Shown piece after piece: positions 62,245 to 64,000 of a DNA stretch of 64,000 nucleotides. The DNA is from Rhizobium redzepovicii. Lineage in GTDB: Bacteria > Pseudomonadota > Alphaproteobacteria > Rhizobiales > Rhizobiaceae. How positions within the stretch are numbered: the first letter of the stretch is position 1; each line of letters opens with the position of its first letter. Under the pieces are notes generated by a model. It was not told the DNA's origin. It saw only the letters and a program-made list of their open reading frames with translations, and searched no databases. The position numbers and the translations under genes were made by a program. Location: the NCBI RefSeq assembly GCF_019793435.1, contig NZ_JAILYH010000017.1, positions 1 to 64,000 of the forward strand, written 5' to 3'.

Positions 62245-64000
62245 TCAGCCGCTCCTTTCTGTCGTCGATTGCCTTTCGCTTGCCGTTCGCGATTGCGTTT
62301 ATCTGCTTCCTGGTGTTCAGCCTGTCGGCGATCGCGATCTACGGGCTGCAGCGCGCCCGTGACGAGATGGCAGCTTACGGCCTGCAGGCCTTCACGAGCC
62401 TCGCCAAGGCCTCGCTCGTTTCCCGGCAAGTCTCCGATCTGGTGTCGAGCGCGCCCTTCCTGATGAACTCGACCTCGCCATACCGGGTGGCAAGCGAGAG
62501 CCGCGCTGTCGTGCTGCAGGTCGACAGCCTGCTGAAGACGGCCGCGCCCCACGGAGCAGACCAGGCTGCCCGCGGCTTTGCGAGTCCGAGGATGGTTGAG
62601 CTTCTCGATCTTATCAGGACACAGACGCTTGTGCTTGCCAGGGATGCCGACGCTGCACAGAATCACAAAGCTGAAGCTGCCGCGGCGCTGGGGGAGGTGG
62701 CGACCGGCAAAGGCATCGTCGATCACGAGTTGCGCCGTCAAGTGAATGGAATCGTGCAAGCGGCTTCCACCTCCGACAGTCTTTTCCAGCTCGGTGAACT
62801 TCGCAGACGATACGTGGCGGATACGACGGCCGCGCAGGGGAAAACCGAGCCCGATTTGAGAATTTCGCCTGCCGAGCTGCAGCCGTATGAGCGCGTGTTC
62901 GAAGCTCAAACACGATACCTTTTGAATATGTTCGCGATCCGGGCGGCGGTCGCAAAGCTGCATGCCGTCTCCCGCGACCTCTCCCATGCAACGGAGACGC
63001 AAAGCGATGCAGTTGCACGCCAGCTGAACGACGATCTGCTTTCGACCTCCGATGCCTTGAGCCGGCTCCTGGCCACCGTGGCCTTGGCTTTCCTGCTCGT
63101 GCTCGTCATGGCCATATTCTCCATCCGGTCGGTCATGCGCGTATCACGGGGCATCGTGGCGCTGTCGAACGGCATGAATGCGCTCGCCAAGGGTGAAAAC
63201 GAAGTGGGTCCGCCAGCCTATCGTGGAAATGAAACCGAGCTTGTGCGTCTGCTGGACGCCTTCCGAGCTTTCAAGGACAGCGTGGATCGCGTGTCTCGCT
63301 TGAGACGCACCGCAGAAGCCGCCGCTCGCACCATCCGTTCAACCTTTCGCAATATGAACGAGGGGATTGCGCTTTTCGACAGGATCGGGCGACCGATCAC
63401 CATGAACAGGCGGATCATCGAACTGTTCGGCCATTCGGGTTCCGCGCGCAAATTGCCGCTGCGCCGGTTTGTCGAGCCGGTGCCGGAGATCGATCTCGCC
63501 CTGCTGCCCTCCGATCCGGAGCGCGGCACTCTGTCGGAACGCGCAGTCGTCCGCCATCGCACCGGCGACCAGCGGGTGATCGAGATCTCCATGTCACGAC
63601 AGCCGGAGGGCGGCATCGTTCTTCTGGCACGCGACGTCACGCTGATGGATCGACAGGAAGCGGAAGCGGCAAAGGTTCAGCGACTGGACGGCATCATGCG
63701 CATGACGCATCAGGTGAGCCACGAAGTCGGCAACATGATCGGCATCATCACCGGCAGCCTCGGCCTTCTCGAGCGTGAAACCGGCTTCAACGATCGGCAG
63801 AAACGCAACATTGCGCGGATTCGCAAGGCTGCCGAGAGAGGACGTTCGCTGGCCGGCAGCATGCTGTCGATCGGCAGCCAGCAGCCGTTCTATCCAAGCG
63901 CGGTGGATGTCGCCAGCCTCCTTCGCGGAATGGCCGATATCCTGGAGATCGCTGTCGGCGCAAAGTGCCATATCAAGCTGGACCTGGATACCGGCCTGCC
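62241..64000 (+). CDS. Sensor histidine kinase, 3' end beyond window
   Basis: 586 residues are present; the catalytic ATPase domain lies past the edge. Membrane helix 1 at about residues 12-34, a 240-residue periplasmic sensor rich in helices, membrane helix 2 at about 276-298, a HAMP linker (300-350), a PAS-like segment (375-480, RNMNEGIALFDRIG), then the phosphoacceptor helix with His494 in VSHEVGNMIGIITGSL. The large all-helical periplasmic domain resembles TorS/PgtB, kinases that read a ligand-bound periplasmic protein. GTG start overlaps the regulator stop. Confidence 0.88.
   Translation, partial: MISRSFLSSIAFRLPFAIAFICFLVFSLSAIAIYGLQRARDEMAAYGLQAFTSLAKASLVSRQVSDLVSSAPFLMNSTSPYRVASESRAVVLQVDSLLKTAAPHGADQAARGFASPRMVELLDLIRTQTLVLARDADAAQNHKAEAAAALGEVATGKGIVDHELRRQVNGIVQAASTSDSLFQLGELRRRYVADTTAAQGKTEPDLRISPAELQPYERVFEAQTRYLLNMFAIRAAVAKLHAVSRDLSHATETQSDAVARQLNDDLLSTSDALSRLLATVALAFLLVLVMAIFSIRSVMRVSRGIVALSNGMNALAKGENEVGPPAYRGNETELVRLLDAFRAFKDSVDRVSRLRRTAEAAARTIRSTFRNMNEGIALFDRIGRPITMNRRIIELFGHSGSARKLPLRRFVEPVPEIDLALLPSDPERGTLSERAVVRHRTGDQRVIEISMSRQPEGGIVLLARDVTLMDRQEAEAAKVQRLDGIMRMTHQVSHEVGNMIGIITGSLGLLERETGFNDRQKRNIARIRKAAERGRSLAGSMLSIGSQQPFYPSAVDVASLLRGMADILEIAVGAKCHIKLDLDTGL

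Overview
The window looks like a chromosomal segment of an alphaproteobacterium of the Rhizobium/Agrobacterium group, most likely Rhizobium of the etli/leguminosarum type. The basis is high GC, a phosphatidylcholine synthase (Pcs), an IalB-like protein, a glnB-glnA operon behind a sigma-54 promoter, an alphaproteobacterial GAAC-N7-GAAC LexA box between uvrA and ssb, and several short palindromic intergenic elements of the kind common in Rhizobium. No rRNA, tRNA, CRISPR array, insertion sequence or phage gene was seen. The genus is inferred from gene content; no search was run.

Layout. 1-3.2 kb: 3' part of a large RTX calcium-binding protein built from long tandem repeats. 3.3-4.4 kb: a VOC/glyoxalase gene cut short at a palindromic element, then a GntR regulator. 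4.4-7.3 kb: ferredoxin-NADP reductase (fpr), divergent from pcs and a quinone oxidoreductase. 7.4-12.1 kb: a BMP-type (nucleoside-like) ABC importer. 12.2-17.7 kb: a complete YtfQRT/YjfF-type sugar importer with its own GntR regulator. 17.8-21.9 kb: glmU, glmS and a DUF502 membrane protein. 22-28.5 kb: recG, sdhE, mfd, osmC. 28.6-32.5 kb: a DsbA/FrnE-like protein, a YejA-like peptide-binding protein, an IalB-like protein, hspQ. 32.7-36.3 kb: glnA-glnB and nnrD. 36.4-42.1 kb: DUF72, GNAT, uvrA, ssb, marC. 42.3-50.1 kb: gyrA, three small membrane-protein genes (one of 46 codons), coaD, two cyclophilins, queA-tgt. 50.1-54.8 kb: an accessory stretch with an acyltransferase, hypothetical and DUF4864 proteins plus a duplicated gene fragment, a FabF-like ketosynthase with an HxlR regulator, and a Nudix gene interrupted by an in-frame TGA.

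54.9-64 kb is the most interesting block. It has two paralogous periplasmic binding proteins, a double-length permease, an ATPase and an inositol-monophosphatase-family enzyme on the minus strand. Divergent from these are an OmpR-type response regulator and a large membrane histidine kinase that runs off the window. It resembles AfuABC (hexose-phosphate uptake) combined with PgtABC-like (phosphoglycerate) sensing. I read it as a candidate uptake-and-sensing system for a phosphorylated small molecule. The substrate, the role of the phosphatase and the possible sensory role of one binding protein are inference.

Likely operons: pcs-qor; the BMP importer; ytfQ-like through gntR; sdhE-mfd (ATGA overlap), possibly with osmC; glnB-glnA; uvrA-GNAT (ATGA overlap); queA-tgt (ATGA overlap); hxlR-fabF; and the phospho-compound importer. 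Hairpins lie beside or between the binding-protein genes and their partner genes in all three ABC operons, which fits higher expression of the binding protein than of the membrane parts.
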